DNA of 51,950 bases from Buttiauxella izardii (GTDB lineage: Bacteria; Pseudomonadota; Gammaproteobacteria; Enterobacterales; Enterobacteriaceae): contig NZ_QZWH01000049.1 in the NCBI RefSeq assembly GCF_003601925.1, forward strand, positions 1 through 51,950, read 5' to 3'. The translations under genes were made by a program, and so were the position numbers. The notes under the pieces are model-generated. The model was not told the DNA's origin. It saw only the letters and a list, made by a program, of their open reading frames with translations, and did not search any database. Positions within the stretch are counted from its first letter, which is position 1. The number at the start of each line of letters is the position of its first letter. Positions 1 through 10,694 of the stretch are shown piece after piece.

Positions 1-1
1 C

Positions 2-1000
2 GGCAGCTTTGTGCCGCTGTTGCGGGTGGAGCAGATGAGAGCCGAAGACCGCCACAGCCCACTGGCCGAAAAGCTCGAACGTGACGCGGAAGTCACCTTC
101 CCGCCGGTATTGCATCAGCGGCTGAACGTCATTGAACAGGAGTTGCGCAAAAACCAGCTCAGTGACGACACGCTACAGTTCCTCAACTCCACCGGTCTGA
201 AGGCGGAAAACCTCGCCCTGTGGCTGGAGCCGGAGCCGGAAAGTGACCGCCAAATCCATCTGTACCACTGCGACCATCTTGGCACGCCGCTGGCACTGGT
301 CAGCACCGCAGGCAGCGTCGACTGGCACATCACCCTCGACCCGTGGGGTAATGTGCTCAGTGAACACAATCCGCAGAAACTGCACCAGCCGCTGAGAATG
401 CAGGGCCAGCAGTATGATGAAGAGTCGGGGCTGCACTACAACCGCCACCGTTATTATGATCCGCTGCAGGGAAGATATATTACGCAGGATCCGATTGGGT
501 TGGCAGGGGGGTGGAATGTTTATAGTTATCCACTAAATCCTTTACAAGGATTCGATCCAAGAGGATTAAATGGGTTAGGTATATTTGTTAGTCAGCCCGG
601 AATCCAGACTTCAGCTTCTGGTGTAATGTCCGACTCCATGGATAATATCGATCCTCCGGTATCTCTGCGCCCTGATGGTAAACCTTGGGGAGCCGGCTGT
701 GGTGACGTAAAAACAGATGCATATGTCCCTGATGTTCTTTATGGCGTTGACTTCGCGGCAGCCTGTCAAACTCATGATGAATGCTATGGAGAACTAGGTA
801 AGAATAAAGCAATCTGTGATACCCAATTAGGAAATAACATTGCACTAGCATGTGATAATCAACTCCACGGAATACCCCACTCCGAAGAGGTGCTACCAAG
901 TTGTCATATGGCGGCAGGCATTTATCAGTCCGCAGTAAAAAATTTAGGTGGTCCGGCTTATGAAGCGGCACAGAAGGCAGCTACAGTAAGCACCAAATAA
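2..1000 (+). CDS. Rhs-family polymorphic toxin, 3' part, with phospholipase A2-like C-terminal domain
   Basis: The reading frame is open at the left edge (from base 2), so only the end of a large Rhs protein is present. Numbering from the GTG codon at 11, residues 80-186 are the Rhs core end: repeats such as YDEESGLHYNRHRYYDPLQG and the closing motif DPRGL. Residues 187-329 are the variable tip. It has a GAGCGD segment, then CQTHDECYG (His255, Asp256) and more cysteines, matching the Ca-binding loop and Cys-x-x-His-Asp-x-Cys helix of secreted phospholipase A2. Known: Rhs tips are toxins delivered by type VI secretion or similar systems. Inferred: this tip hydrolyses membrane phospholipids of rival cells. 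The core is GC-rich and the tip AT-rich, as in tip exchange. The delivery system and N-terminus lie outside the window. Confidence 0.88.
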   Translation, partial: GSFVPLLRVEQMRAEDRHSPLAEKLERDAEVTFPPVLHQRLNVIEQELRKNQLSDDTLQFLNSTGLKAENLALWLEPEPESDRQIHLYHCDHLGTPLALVSTAGSVDWHITLDPWGNVLSEHNPQKLHQPLRMQGQQYDEESGLHYNRHRYYDPLQGRYITQDPIGLAGGWNVYSYPLNPLQGFDPRGLNGLGIFVSQPGIQTSASGVMSDSMDNIDPPVSLRPDGKPWGAGCGDVKTDAYVPDVLYGVDFAAACQTHDECYGELGKNKAICDTQLGNNIALACDNQLHGIPHSEEVLPSCHMAAGIYQSAVKNLGGPAYEAAQKAATVSTK

Positions 1001-1030
1001 TCTCAACTTGCCACAACTGAGGTCAGTATT

Positions 1031-1720
1031 TTGCCAAAATGGATTGTAATACCGTTGCTATTGGTAGCTATTACCATTTCCGTACTTGTCGTAAATGTCG
1101 GTAAAAGATATTCGAATTATTTCTTGAGTCCGTGGGCCAGTTCAGCCAAATCGATAAATGGATTAAAAAGAACATGGTATTTTTGTGAGCGATGTCTGAG
1201 TACTGGAAAATGTGAGGATGATGATATCAAACAATGCAAAACTGTAACTCTACCAGACAGAAATAATGCCCTTGATGTAGCAGTAGGAACAGCTAACATT
1301 GAAGCTATTTTTTTCCTGGTTAATGTAGCTAAAACGGATGTAAATATTTCCACAGGAGATTCACATAGAACCCCTTTAATGAGTGCAGCTTATTATGGAA
1401 CTAAAAAACACCAAGAAATTGCTGAGTTTTTACTTCTACACGGAGCAAATATTAATGCAGTAAGAGAAGAGTCCCCGATTAACACTGCATTATTGGTTGC
1501 AATTTGGAAAAACAATCTCGAATTTGCAAAGCTCCTCATACAAAAAGGTGCAGACCCTTCGCTAATATCGACAGGAAAAAAAGAACATGCTGCATGTAAG
1601 GTTGCATTGGGATATAACCGCCGTGAAATTGCACCCATAATCCCTGGTTGTTGTTCATTGATAGCTCAAAATCCTGAGTTGATGATCGGAGCTAAAAATA
1701 TATGCCTATACCCTAAATAA
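1031..1720 (+). CDS. membrane-anchored ankyrin-repeat protein, probable immunity to the PLA2-like Rhs tip
   Basis: A 229-residue protein starting 30 nt after the Rhs gene. Residues 4-24 form one hydrophobic helix, predicted to anchor the protein in the inner membrane with the rest in the periplasm. Cys52, 55, 61 and 69 form a small cysteine cluster. Residues about 79-107, 113-144 and 151-177 read as ankyrin repeats (for example TPLMSAAYYG and LLLHGANINA). Position directly behind a toxin tip and a periplasm-facing layout suit an immunity protein, and ankyrin proteins are known in that role in polymorphic toxin loci. The start is unusual: TTG at 1031, or ATT at 1028 where the paralogue at 2784 has ATG. 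GAGG lies 8 nt before the TTG. Immunity is inferred from context. Confidence 0.72.
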   Translation: MPKWIVIPLLLVAITISVLVVNVGKRYSNYFLSPWASSAKSINGLKRTWYFCERCLSTGKCEDDDIKQCKTVTLPDRNNALDVAVGTANIEAIFFLVNVAKTDVNISTGDSHRTPLMSAAYYGTKKHQEIAEFLLLHGANINAVREESPINTALLVAIWKNNLEFAKLLIQKGADPSLISTGKKEHAACKVALGYNRREIAPIIPGCCSLIAQNPELMIGAKNICLYPK

Positions 1721-1885
1721 CTCGAGTTGCAGGAAAACCAACACACATGCAACTTGAAGTATATTTTAAACAGACGCAATGTTAGGACTGAACACGAACG
1801 GTATAAGTATTTTGGCCGAAATTAAAGGGGGTAATTTATAGAATAAATAGTAAAACCAGAAGGGTAGTAGCTTAATAATCTAGGG

Positions 1886-2036
1886 CCAGAAGGTTTATGA
1901 AGAATCGGGCCTGCATTAAAACCGCCATCATTATTACAATCCGCTGCAGGGACGGTATCACATAGGATCCAATTAGGGTAGAGGGGGGCATTGATATACA
2001 AGCAATCCAATTCGACAGGTCGATCCATTAGGATTG
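1886..2036 (+). pseudogene. decayed Rhs core end (relic 1)
   Basis: Read from 1887, the frame gives a recognisable Rhs core end: YEESGLH, stop, NRHHYYNPLQGRY, then degraded residues and NPIRQVDPLGL. TAA, TAG and TGA codons interrupt it. The same frame runs without a shift into the Sel1-like reading frame that starts at 2034. This is a displaced Rhs C-terminal cassette, a common leftover behind active Rhs genes. It cannot be translated as a whole. The stretch 1721-1885 just before it shows no gene or clear signal. Confidence 0.75.
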
Positions 2037-2423
2037 GAGGGTATGGATGGATTCGGAACTGGGTTTGGGGATTATTGTCGTGGAATTGAGAGTGCAGGTT
2101 CTTATTTGCCACGCGAAGATGCAGAGGGTTATATACACAATGCTGAAACAATGCACAATGTATATAACCTTCTCGGGGGAATTTATCTTGAAGGGGGCAA
2201 GGGATTCCCACAGGATTATCAACAATCTTATGCCTGGTATGCAGTGGCAGTAGCAAATGGATCGCATAAGGCAAAGGAAATGCGAGAACGTGTTGTGAAA
2301 AAATTAACAGATGAAGAACTCAAGCAAGCTAAGTTAATTGCAGAAACATATATTAAAAAATACCCATCACCTTTAGATGAAAATGATACAAATAAATCAA
2401 ATACTGACTGTAAATATCCATAA
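2034..2423 (+). CDS. Sel1-like repeat fragment, probable leftover of another Rhs immunity protein
   Basis: A 129-residue frame that follows the Rhs-type DPLGL motif in phase; the L of that motif is the TTG at 2034. Residues about 45-78 (YNLLGGIYLEGG, then DYQQSYAWYAVAVANG) match a Sel1-like repeat, and about 80-108 continue as the charged helix that often follows such repeats. Sel1-repeat proteins are frequent immunity partners in Rhs loci. The short link between DPLGL and the repeat leaves no room for a toxin domain, so a deletion probably fused an Rhs end to the tail of its immunity gene. There is no convincing ribosome-binding site, and translation is doubtful. Confidence 0.45.
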   Translation: MEGMDGFGTGFGDYCRGIESAGSYLPREDAEGYIHNAETMHNVYNLLGGIYLEGGKGFPQDYQQSYAWYAVAVANGSHKAKEMRERVVKKLTDEELKQAKLIAETYIKKYPSPLDENDTNKSNTDCKYP

Positions 2424-2427
2424 GTAT

Positions 2428-2757
2428 TATCAGCGATCTTGGCACATCATTGCCTCAGCTCTGCCAGTATTGGGTAGGGCTGGATGCGTGGGTAAAACGG
2501 TGGACGGTAGTATACCGATGCAGATTAATCGGCTTCAGAAAATCCACGATAAAGAATCGGGGTTGCACTACAACCACCACCATTATTATGATCCGGTTCA
2601 GGCTAGCATGTGATAAAGAACTCAAAGGAATACCCCACTCCAATGAAGTTCTTTCAAGCTGTCATATGGCGGTAGGTATTTAAGAGTCAGCGATACAAAA
2701 TTGGTTGGTTCAGCTTATGAAGATGCCCAGAAGCAGCTAAAGCTAATCAAAATTAGT
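2428..2757 (+). pseudogene. decayed Rhs end fused to the tail of a second PLA2-like tip (relic 2)
   Basis: The first part carries Rhs repeat residues (KESGLHYNHHHYYDPVQ, about 2551-2601). At about 2602 it jumps to a copy of the end of the intact toxin: ACDKELKGIPHSNEVLSSCH matches ACDNQLHGIPHSEEVLPSCH in the intact gene at about 848-907. The join is out of frame. A TAA replaces the Tyr codon soon after, and one base is missing further on relative to the intact copy. The segment with the His-Asp catalytic pair is deleted, so this tip is dead, while the immunity-like gene behind it is intact. Confidence 0.75.
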
Positions 2758-2783
2758 TACGGCATACCACATGAGGGGCAAGT

Positions 2784-3464
2784 ATGTTACCAAAATGGAT
2801 TGTCATCCCATTACTTTTGGCAGCGATCACAATATCCGTGCTTGCCGTATATGGTGGAAAAAGATATTCAAATTATTACTTGAGCCCACTAGCTAGCTCC
2901 CCACAATCAATAAATGGATTAAAGCGGACGTGGTATTTTTGTACTAAATGCTTAAATGGAGAAAAATGTGAAGCTGAGGATATCAGGCAATGCAAGACAG
3001 TCACGTTCCCAGACCGAAATGATGCTCTGGATGTTGCTGTAGGTACAGCTAATATCGAAGCCGTTTATTTTCTTGTCAACATTGCCAAAACAGATGTCAA
3101 TGGAGTTAGTGGATATTTTCAACAACCACCACTTATGGCTGCAGCCTATTACGGGACTGAACAACATCAGAAAATTGCTTCTTTTTTAATTTCACATGGA
3201 GCAAATATTAATGCCACTGATTTAACTGGAAGCTACACTGCGTTACTCAAAGCCATTTGGAAGAATAATATTGAGTTTGCAAAATTTCTTCTTGAAAATG
3301 GAGCAAATCCGAACCAGCTATCTCCACATATAAGGGCTCGAAGCGCCTGCACGTCTGCAATAGTTTATGGTAGGAAAGAAATAATACCGTACATCCCAAA
3401 TTGCTGCTCAATAGCAAAAAATAGCCCAGAGTTTATCTCCGGCCCAATATTCGAGTGTGAATAG
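2784..3464 (+). CDS. second ankyrin-repeat immunity-like protein (orphan paralogue)
   Basis: A 226-residue paralogue of the protein at 1031, recognisably similar along its full length (I judge roughly 60% identity by eye). It shares the N-terminal membrane helix (residues 5-22), the cysteine cluster (FCTKCLNGEKC and QC), the ankyrin repeats (LMAAAYYG, HGANINA, ENGANPN) and a C-terminal CC pair. It has a normal ATG with a strong GAGGGG five bases upstream. It lies just behind the dead PLA2-tip relic, so it looks like the immunity half of a duplicated toxin-immunity pair kept after its toxin decayed. It could still protect against kin carrying that toxin. The reading frame has no lesions. Confidence 0.72.
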   Translation: MLPKWIVIPLLLAAITISVLAVYGGKRYSNYYLSPLASSPQSINGLKRTWYFCTKCLNGEKCEAEDIRQCKTVTFPDRNDALDVAVGTANIEAVYFLVNIAKTDVNGVSGYFQQPPLMAAAYYGTEQHQKIASFLISHGANINATDLTGSYTALLKAIWKNNIEFAKFLLENGANPNQLSPHIRARSACTSAIVYGRKEIIPYIPNCCSIAKNSPEFISGPIFECE

Positions 3465-3466
3465 AA

Positions 3467-3484
3467 TTTTTAAGATCTTAAAAA
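3467..3484. other. perfect AT-rich palindrome after the orphan immunity gene
   Basis: An 18-bp perfect palindrome centred on GATC, with five T on one side and five A on the other, 3 nt after the stop codon of the ankyrin gene. It could form a weak hairpin ending the island's + strand transcription. The stem is nearly all A-T, so this is uncertain. Confidence 0.3.
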
Positions 3485-3498
3485 CTGAAGGTATTAAC

Positions 3499-3525
3499 AA
3501 AAAAAGGCCACCCAAACGGATGGCC
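3499..3525 (-). terminator. rho-independent terminator of the sdh-suc operon
   Basis: Read on the minus strand, an 8-bp stem (GGCCATCC with GGGTGGCC, including one G-U pair) closes over GTTT and is followed by a run of seven T. It lies 31 nt after the sucD stop codon. Confidence 0.9.
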
Positions 3526-3556
3526 AACCATGTCGAACATTTATTATTAGTTCTGC
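3499..3556 (-). ncRNA. sdhX: probable SdhX (RybD) small RNA in the sucD 3' UTR
   Basis: In E. coli the sdh-suc 3' UTR is processed to a small Hfq-binding RNA, SdhX, which represses ackA. This window has the same arrangement: a short 3' UTR with a strong terminator hairpin and U-tail. Directly upstream of the hairpin, the RNA sequence UCGACAUGG (complement of 3528-3536) is perfectly complementary to CCATGTCGA at 44422-44430, which covers the ackA start codon. The 5' end of the processed RNA cannot be read from sequence; I give the whole UTR. Confidence 0.6.
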
Positions 3557-4429
3557 TTACTGAGGCAAAATAGCTTTCAGTGCGTCACCGATGTCAGCCA
3601 GGCTGCGTACGGTTTTCACGCCTGCGGCTTCCAGCGCTGCGAATTTCTCGTCCGCAGTTCCTTTACCACCCGCGATGATGGCGCCCGCGTGGCCCATACG
3701 TTTGCCTTTCGGCGCGGTAACACCCGCGATATAACCCACAACCGGCTTGGTCACGTGCTCTTTGATGTAGGCTGCCGCTTCTTCTTCTGCGCTACCACCG
3801 ATCTCACCGATCATCACGATAGCTTCAGTTTTCGGATCTTCCTGGAACATCTTCAGGATATCGATGAAGTTAGAGCCAGGGATCGGGTCACCGCCGATAC
3901 CAACACATGTCGACTGGCCCAGACCGATATCAGTGGTCTGTTTAACCGCTTCATACGTCAGCGTACCAGAGCGAGAAACGATGCCCACTTTGCCCGGCAG
4001 GTGAATATGACCCGGCATGATGCCGATTTTGCACTCGCCTGGGGTGATAACGCCTGGGCAGTTTGGCCCAATCATGCGCACGCCAGCTTCGTCCAGTTTC
4101 ACTTTCACAGTCAGCATATCCAGTGTCGGGATGCCTTCGGTGATGGTGATAATCAGTTTAATGCCTGCGTCGATTGCTTCCAGAATGGAGTCTTTGCAGA
4201 ACGGTGCCGGGACGTAGATAACAGACGCCGTTGCGCCCGTCGCTTCTACCGCTTCGCGCACGGTGTTAAATACTGGCAGGCCGAGGTGCTCGGTGCCGCC
4301 TTTGCCTGGCGTCACACCGCCAACCATTTGCGTACCGTATGCAATCGCCTGCTCGGAGTGGAAAGTCCCCTGGCTGCCGGTAAAGCCCTGGCAAATCACC
4401 TTGGTGTTTTTATCGATCAAAATGGACAT
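3557..4429 (-). CDS. sucD: succinyl-CoA synthetase, ADP-forming, alpha subunit
   Basis: A 290-residue protein, the usual length. With SucC it interconverts succinyl-CoA and succinate with substrate-level ATP synthesis in the cytosol (TCA cycle). The N-terminus has the CoA-binding fold ([15 protein letters not shown]). His247 in the segment GHAGAI is the residue phosphorylated during catalysis. The ATG overlaps the sucC stop by one base (TAATG), so the two are translationally coupled. It is the last gene of the sdh-suc operon, followed by the terminator at 3499-3525. Confidence 0.98.
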   Translation of the reverse strand: MSILIDKNTKVICQGFTGSQGTFHSEQAIAYGTQMVGGVTPGKGGTEHLGLPVFNTVREAVEATGATASVIYVPAPFCKDSILEAIDAGIKLIITITEGIPTLDMLTVKVKLDEAGVRMIGPNCPGVITPGECKIGIMPGHIHLPGKVGIVSRSGTLTYEAVKQTTDIGLGQSTCVGIGGDPIPGSNFIDILKMFQEDPKTEAIVMIGEIGGSAEEEAAAYIKEHVTKPVVGYIAGVTAPKGKRMGHAGAIIAGGKGTADEKFAALEAAGVKTVRSLADIGDALKAILPQ

Positions 4430-5595
4430 TATTTCCCCTCCACGGCAGCAACAACCTGCTGTGCTGCATCCGTCAGACTTTTCGCTGCAATAATATTCAG
4501 GCCGCTATCAGCCAGTTTCTTCGCACCCAGTTCCGCGTTGTTACCTTCCAGACGAACAACCACTGGAACGTTAACTCCCACTTCTGCCACCGCGCCGATG
4601 ATGCCGTCTGCAATCAGGTCGCAACGCACGATGCCGCCGAAGATGTTCACCAGAACCGCTTTCACTTTGTCGTCAGACAAAATGATTTTGAATGCTTCGG
4701 TCACGCGCTCTTTGGTTGCGCCGCCGCCCACGTCCAGGAAGTTAGCCGGTTCACCACCGTGCAGTTTAACGATGTCCATGGTGCCCATTGCCAGGCCCGC
4801 ACCGTTAACCATGCAACCGATGTTGCCATCAAGTGCGACGTAGTTCAGTTCCCACTGTGCAGCCTGAGATTCACGCGCATCTTCCTGGCTTGGGTCACGC
4901 ATTTCACGCAGCTCTGGCTGGCGGAACAATGCGTTGCCATCAGCGCCCAGTTTGCCATCGAGGCACACCAGGTCACCCTGCTTAGTGATCACCAGCGGGT
5001 TGATTTCGATCAGCGCCAGGTCGCGGTCCAGGAAGATGTTCGCCAGACCCATAAAGATCTTGGTGAACTGCTGAACCTGTTTACCTTCCAGACCCAGTTT
5101 GAACGCCAGTTCACGGCCTTGATAAGGCATTGGGCCTGCCAACGGATCGAGGGCAACTTTGTGGATCAGGTGTGGGGTTTCTTCCGCCACTTTTTCAATT
5201 TCAACGCCACCTTCGGTGGACGCCATAAACACTACGCGACGCGAGCTACGATCAACCACCGCGCCGAGATACAGTTCTTTATCAATGTCAGTGGCAGCTT
5301 CAACCAGAATCTGGTGAACCGGCTGGCCATTGGCATCTGTCTGATAGGTCACCAGGCGTTTGCCCAGCCAGTGTTCAGCAAAAGCACGGATGTCTTCTTT
5401 GCTGTTAACCACTTTCACGCCGCCCGCTTTACCGCGGCCACCAGCATGAACCTGACATTTTACCACCCACGGACCTGCGCCAATTTTAGAGGCTGCTTCT
5501 TCCGCTTCACGTGGAGTGTTGCAGGCGTAACCGACTGGAGCCGGCAGGCCATATCGAGCAAACAACTGTTTCGCCTGATACTCGTGTAAGTTCAT
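4429..5595 (-). CDS. sucC: succinyl-CoA synthetase, ADP-forming, beta subunit
   Basis: A 388-residue protein. An N-terminal ATP-grasp domain ([30 protein letters not shown] near residue 50) binds the nucleotide. The C-terminal half ([16 protein letters not shown] and following) contacts SucD and CoA. The open frame extends upstream to 5631, but the ATG at 5595 gives the family N-terminus. About 112 nt separate it from sucB, filled by a REP element, a spacing also found in E. coli relatives. Same operon as sucAB and sdhCDAB. Confidence 0.98.
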   Translation of the reverse strand: MNLHEYQAKQLFARYGLPAPVGYACNTPREAEEAASKIGAGPWVVKCQVHAGGRGKAGGVKVVNSKEDIRAFAEHWLGKRLVTYQTDANGQPVHQILVEAATDIDKELYLGAVVDRSSRRVVFMASTEGGVEIEKVAEETPHLIHKVALDPLAGPMPYQGRELAFKLGLEGKQVQQFTKIFMGLANIFLDRDLALIEINPLVITKQGDLVCLDGKLGADGNALFRQPELREMRDPSQEDARESQAAQWELNYVALDGNIGCMVNGAGLAMGTMDIVKLHGGEPANFLDVGGGATKERVTEAFKIILSDDKVKAVLVNIFGGIVRCDLIADGIIGAVAEVGVNVPVVVRLEGNNAELGAKKLADSGLNIIAAKSLTDAAQQVVAAVEGK

Positions 5596-5656
5596 GAGTT
5601 CTATCCATCCTTCAGGGTAATCGTTATTCAAACCTGTAGACCGGTGCGGTTTTCGT

Positions 5657-5687
5657 GCCGGATGGCGCTACGCTTATCCGGCCTACA
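5657..5687. repeat. REP element between sucB and sucC
   Basis: GCCGGAT at 5657-5663 pairs with ATCCGGC at 5676-5682, followed by CTACA: the classic enterobacterial REP (repetitive extragenic palindromic) form. In operons such elements can stabilise upstream mRNA or bind DNA gyrase; here it separates the dehydrogenase genes from the synthetase genes. Confidence 0.85.
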
Positions 5688-5707
5688 GTGCAGGTGATGC
5701 TTTTAAA

Positions 5708-6934
5708 CTAAACGTCCAGCAACAGACGAGTTGGATCTTCGAGCAATTCTTTGATTGCTACCAGATAACCCACTGACTCGCGGCCATCAATCAGACGGTG
5801 ATCGTAAGAGAGCGCCAGATACATCATCGGCAGGATCTCAACTTTACCGTCAACCGCCATTGGGCGATCTTTAATGGCGTGCATGCCAAGGATCGCGCTC
5901 TGCGGCGGGTTGATGATCGGAGTCGACATCAGGGAACCGAACACACCACCGTTGGTGATGGTGAAGTTACCGCCAGTCAAATCTTCAACGGTCAATTTAC
6001 CGTCACGGCCTTTCACAGCCAGTTCTTTGATGCGTTTTTCGATGTCAGCCATACCGAGGGTATCGACGTCACGCAGGACTGGGGTTACCAGGCCACGTGG
6101 AGTAGAAACCGCGATGCTCACGTCGAAGTAGTTGTGGTAAACCACGTCTTCGCCATCAATAGATGCGTTCACTTCCGGGTAACGTTTCAGCGCTTCTACT
6201 ACCGCTTTAATGTAGAAGGACATGAAGCCCAGACGCACGCCGTGGCGTTTCTCGAAGGATTCGCCGTACTGCTTACGCAGTTCCATGATTGGCTTCATGT
6301 TCACTTCGTTAAACGTGGTGAGCATGGCGGTAGAGTTTTTCGCTTCCAGCAGACGCTCAGCAACGCGTTTGCGCAGGCGAGTCATTGGAACGCGTTTTTC
6401 GCTACGGCCAGCCAGTGGCGCAACCGGAGCTTTGGTTTCTTCTGCCGCTTTAGCTTGTGCAGGTTGAGTCGCTTTCGCCTGAGTCAGATGTTTATCCACA
6501 TCTTCACGGGTGATACGACCGCCAACACCGCTGCCTTTGATGGCGTTGGCATCGAGAGAATGTTCTGCAATCAGGCGGCGAATCGCCGGGCTGAGTGCGT
6601 CATTGTTCTGCTCTTCCAGAGAAGCCTGCTGGCGCTGCGCCGGGGTAGATTCTTTAGCGTCTGCTTTCGCAGAAGTCTCTTTACCCGCGCTATTACCTTC
6701 ACGCAGGCGGCCCAAAATTTGACGAGAAGTGACGGTTGTCCCTTCATCTTCCAGTACAGCATCCAGGATACCATCTGCAGACGCCGGTACTTCCAGTACC
6801 ACTTTGTCAGTTTCGATTTCCACCAGCACTTCGTCACGGGTCACGGTGTCACCCGGTTTTTTATGCCAGGTGGCAACAGTCGCATCGGCAACGGACTCAG
6901 GCAGGTCAGGAACTAGAATATCTACGCTACTCAT
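5708..6934 (-). CDS. sucB: 2-oxoglutarate dehydrogenase E2, dihydrolipoyl succinyltransferase
   Basis: A 408-residue core enzyme of the 2-oxoglutarate dehydrogenase complex; it passes the succinyl group from E1 to CoA. Domains in order: lipoyl domain (1-80) with the lipoylated Lys44 in ETDKVVLEV; an Ala/Lys/Glu/Gln-rich linker; the peripheral subunit-binding domain (about 110-147, [15 protein letters not shown]); and a second linker. The catalytic domain (about 175-408) follows, with His379 and Asp383 in [11 protein letters not shown]. It starts 14 nt after sucA with AAAGGA upstream. Slightly longer linkers than the E. coli protein (405) are the only difference I see. Confidence 0.98.
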   Translation of the reverse strand: MSSVDILVPDLPESVADATVATWHKKPGDTVTRDEVLVEIETDKVVLEVPASADGILDAVLEDEGTTVTSRQILGRLREGNSAGKETSAKADAKESTPAQRQQASLEEQNNDALSPAIRRLIAEHSLDANAIKGSGVGGRITREDVDKHLTQAKATQPAQAKAAEETKAPVAPLAGRSEKRVPMTRLRKRVAERLLEAKNSTAMLTTFNEVNMKPIMELRKQYGESFEKRHGVRLGFMSFYIKAVVEALKRYPEVNASIDGEDVVYHNYFDVSIAVSTPRGLVTPVLRDVDTLGMADIEKRIKELAVKGRDGKLTVEDLTGGNFTITNGGVFGSLMSTPIINPPQSAILGMHAIKDRPMAVDGKVEILPMMYLALSYDHRLIDGRESVGYLVAIKELLEDPTRLLLDV

Positions 6935-6948
6935 TTTTTATCCTTTAA

Positions 6949-9756
<2,808 letters not shown>

Positions 9757-9875
9757 CGTGATCCCTTAAGCATTTATATGCTTATTTCGCCGTGAATAAC
9801 TATTGCGTACACATCTGGTACACATTACCGGGGTTCACAACTACGAGCCTTTTTCCTTTCCAGGCGGCTCGAGAA

Positions 9876-9921
9876 GGAACCTTTAAAAACTGTCGCAACA
9901 GGGCAGTTTTTAAAGGTTTCC
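9876..9921. repeat. long imperfect inverted repeat between sdhB and sucA
   Basis: Arms 9876-9892 and 9904-9921 are reverse complements over 17 bp with one bulged base, around an 11-base loop. In the transcript this gives a strong A/U-rich hairpin about 120 nt before sucA. A short T-run follows on neither side, so termination is not obvious; processing or mRNA stabilisation is more likely. Confidence 0.7.
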
Positions 9922-9931
9922 TGCATTGAAT

Positions 9932-9953
9932 CCCCTCTCCCATCGGGAGAGGG
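9932..9953. repeat. short CCCTCTCCC/GGGAGAGGG hairpin
   Basis: Inverted arms CCCTCTCCC and GGGAGAGGG separated by ATC, right after the sdhB stop codon. The arms match the ends of the longer repeats at 30875-30989 and 40345-40460, so this is probably a minimal copy of the same family. Confidence 0.65.
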
Positions 9954-9962
9954 AACGAAAAG

Positions 9963-10679
9963 CTAGGCACTCTTTTGCAGCAGCATCGACTTAATGTGGC
10001 CGATGGCTTTCGTCGGGTTCAATCCCTTAGGACAAACACTGACGCAATTCATGATGCTATGGCAGCGGAATACGCTGAAAGCATCACTCATACCGTCCAG
10101 ACGACTTGCCGTTTCGGTATCACGGCTGTCAATCAGGAAGCGATACGCCGCCAGTAAACCTGCCGGGCCGATGAATTTGTCCGGGTTCCACCAGAACGAC
10201 GGGCAGGAGGTCGAGCAACACGCACAAAGAATGCACTCGTACAGACCATCCAATTTCTCACGCTGCTCAGGAGATTGTAAATGCTCGCGAGCCGGTGGAT
10301 TTTGCCCATTATTCAACAGGTAAGGCTTAATCTTCTCATATTGGGCATAGAATTGTCCCATGTCTACCACCAGATCCCGCACAACCGGCAATCCAGGCAG
10401 TGGACGGATCACAATCTTCTGCTTTCCGTTACCCAACGCGGAGATTGGCGTGATGCAAGCCAGGCCGTTTTTACCGTTCATGTTCACGCCATCGGAGCCA
10501 CAAACCCCTTCACGGCATGAGCGACGGAAAGAGAGCGTCGGGTCTTTTTCTTTCAGTTGCATCAGCGCGTCAAGCAACATCATGTCGCGCCCTTCTTCCC
10601 CTTCCAGGGTGTACTCCTGCATACGCGGAGCATCGTCAACATCCGGGTTGTAGCGATAAATAGAGAATTCGAGTTTCAT
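9963..10679 (-). CDS. sdhB: succinate dehydrogenase iron-sulfur subunit
   Basis: A 238-residue electron-transfer subunit of complex II at the cytoplasmic face of the inner membrane. It carries three clusters: [2Fe-2S] ligands in SCREGVCGSDG and a Cys further on, and [4Fe-4S] and [3Fe-4S] ligands in CILCACCSTSCPSFW and CHSIMNCVSVCPKGLNP. The ATG at 10679, directly after a GTG, gives the family N-terminus (MKLEFSIYRYNP). It is 15 nt downstream of sdhA in the operon. Confidence 0.98.
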   Translation of the reverse strand: MKLEFSIYRYNPDVDDAPRMQEYTLEGEEGRDMMLLDALMQLKEKDPTLSFRRSCREGVCGSDGVNMNGKNGLACITPISALGNGKQKIVIRPLPGLPVVRDLVVDMGQFYAQYEKIKPYLLNNGQNPPAREHLQSPEQREKLDGLYECILCACCSTSCPSFWWNPDKFIGPAGLLAAYRFLIDSRDTETASRLDGMSDAFSVFRCHSIMNCVSVCPKGLNPTKAIGHIKSMLLQKSA

Positions 10680-10694
10680 CACTTTGCTCCGCTA

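Noticed and set aside
2034-2423. A new full toxin or immunity gene
   Set aside because: The frame continues from a stop-ridden Rhs end and holds only about one Sel1-like repeat, so I treat it as a fragment.
3689-4843. A 384-codon + strand open frame over sucD and sucC
   Set aside because: It is antisense to two certain genes, has low-complexity His/Phe/Arg-rich content and no ribosome-binding site: a codon-usage shadow.
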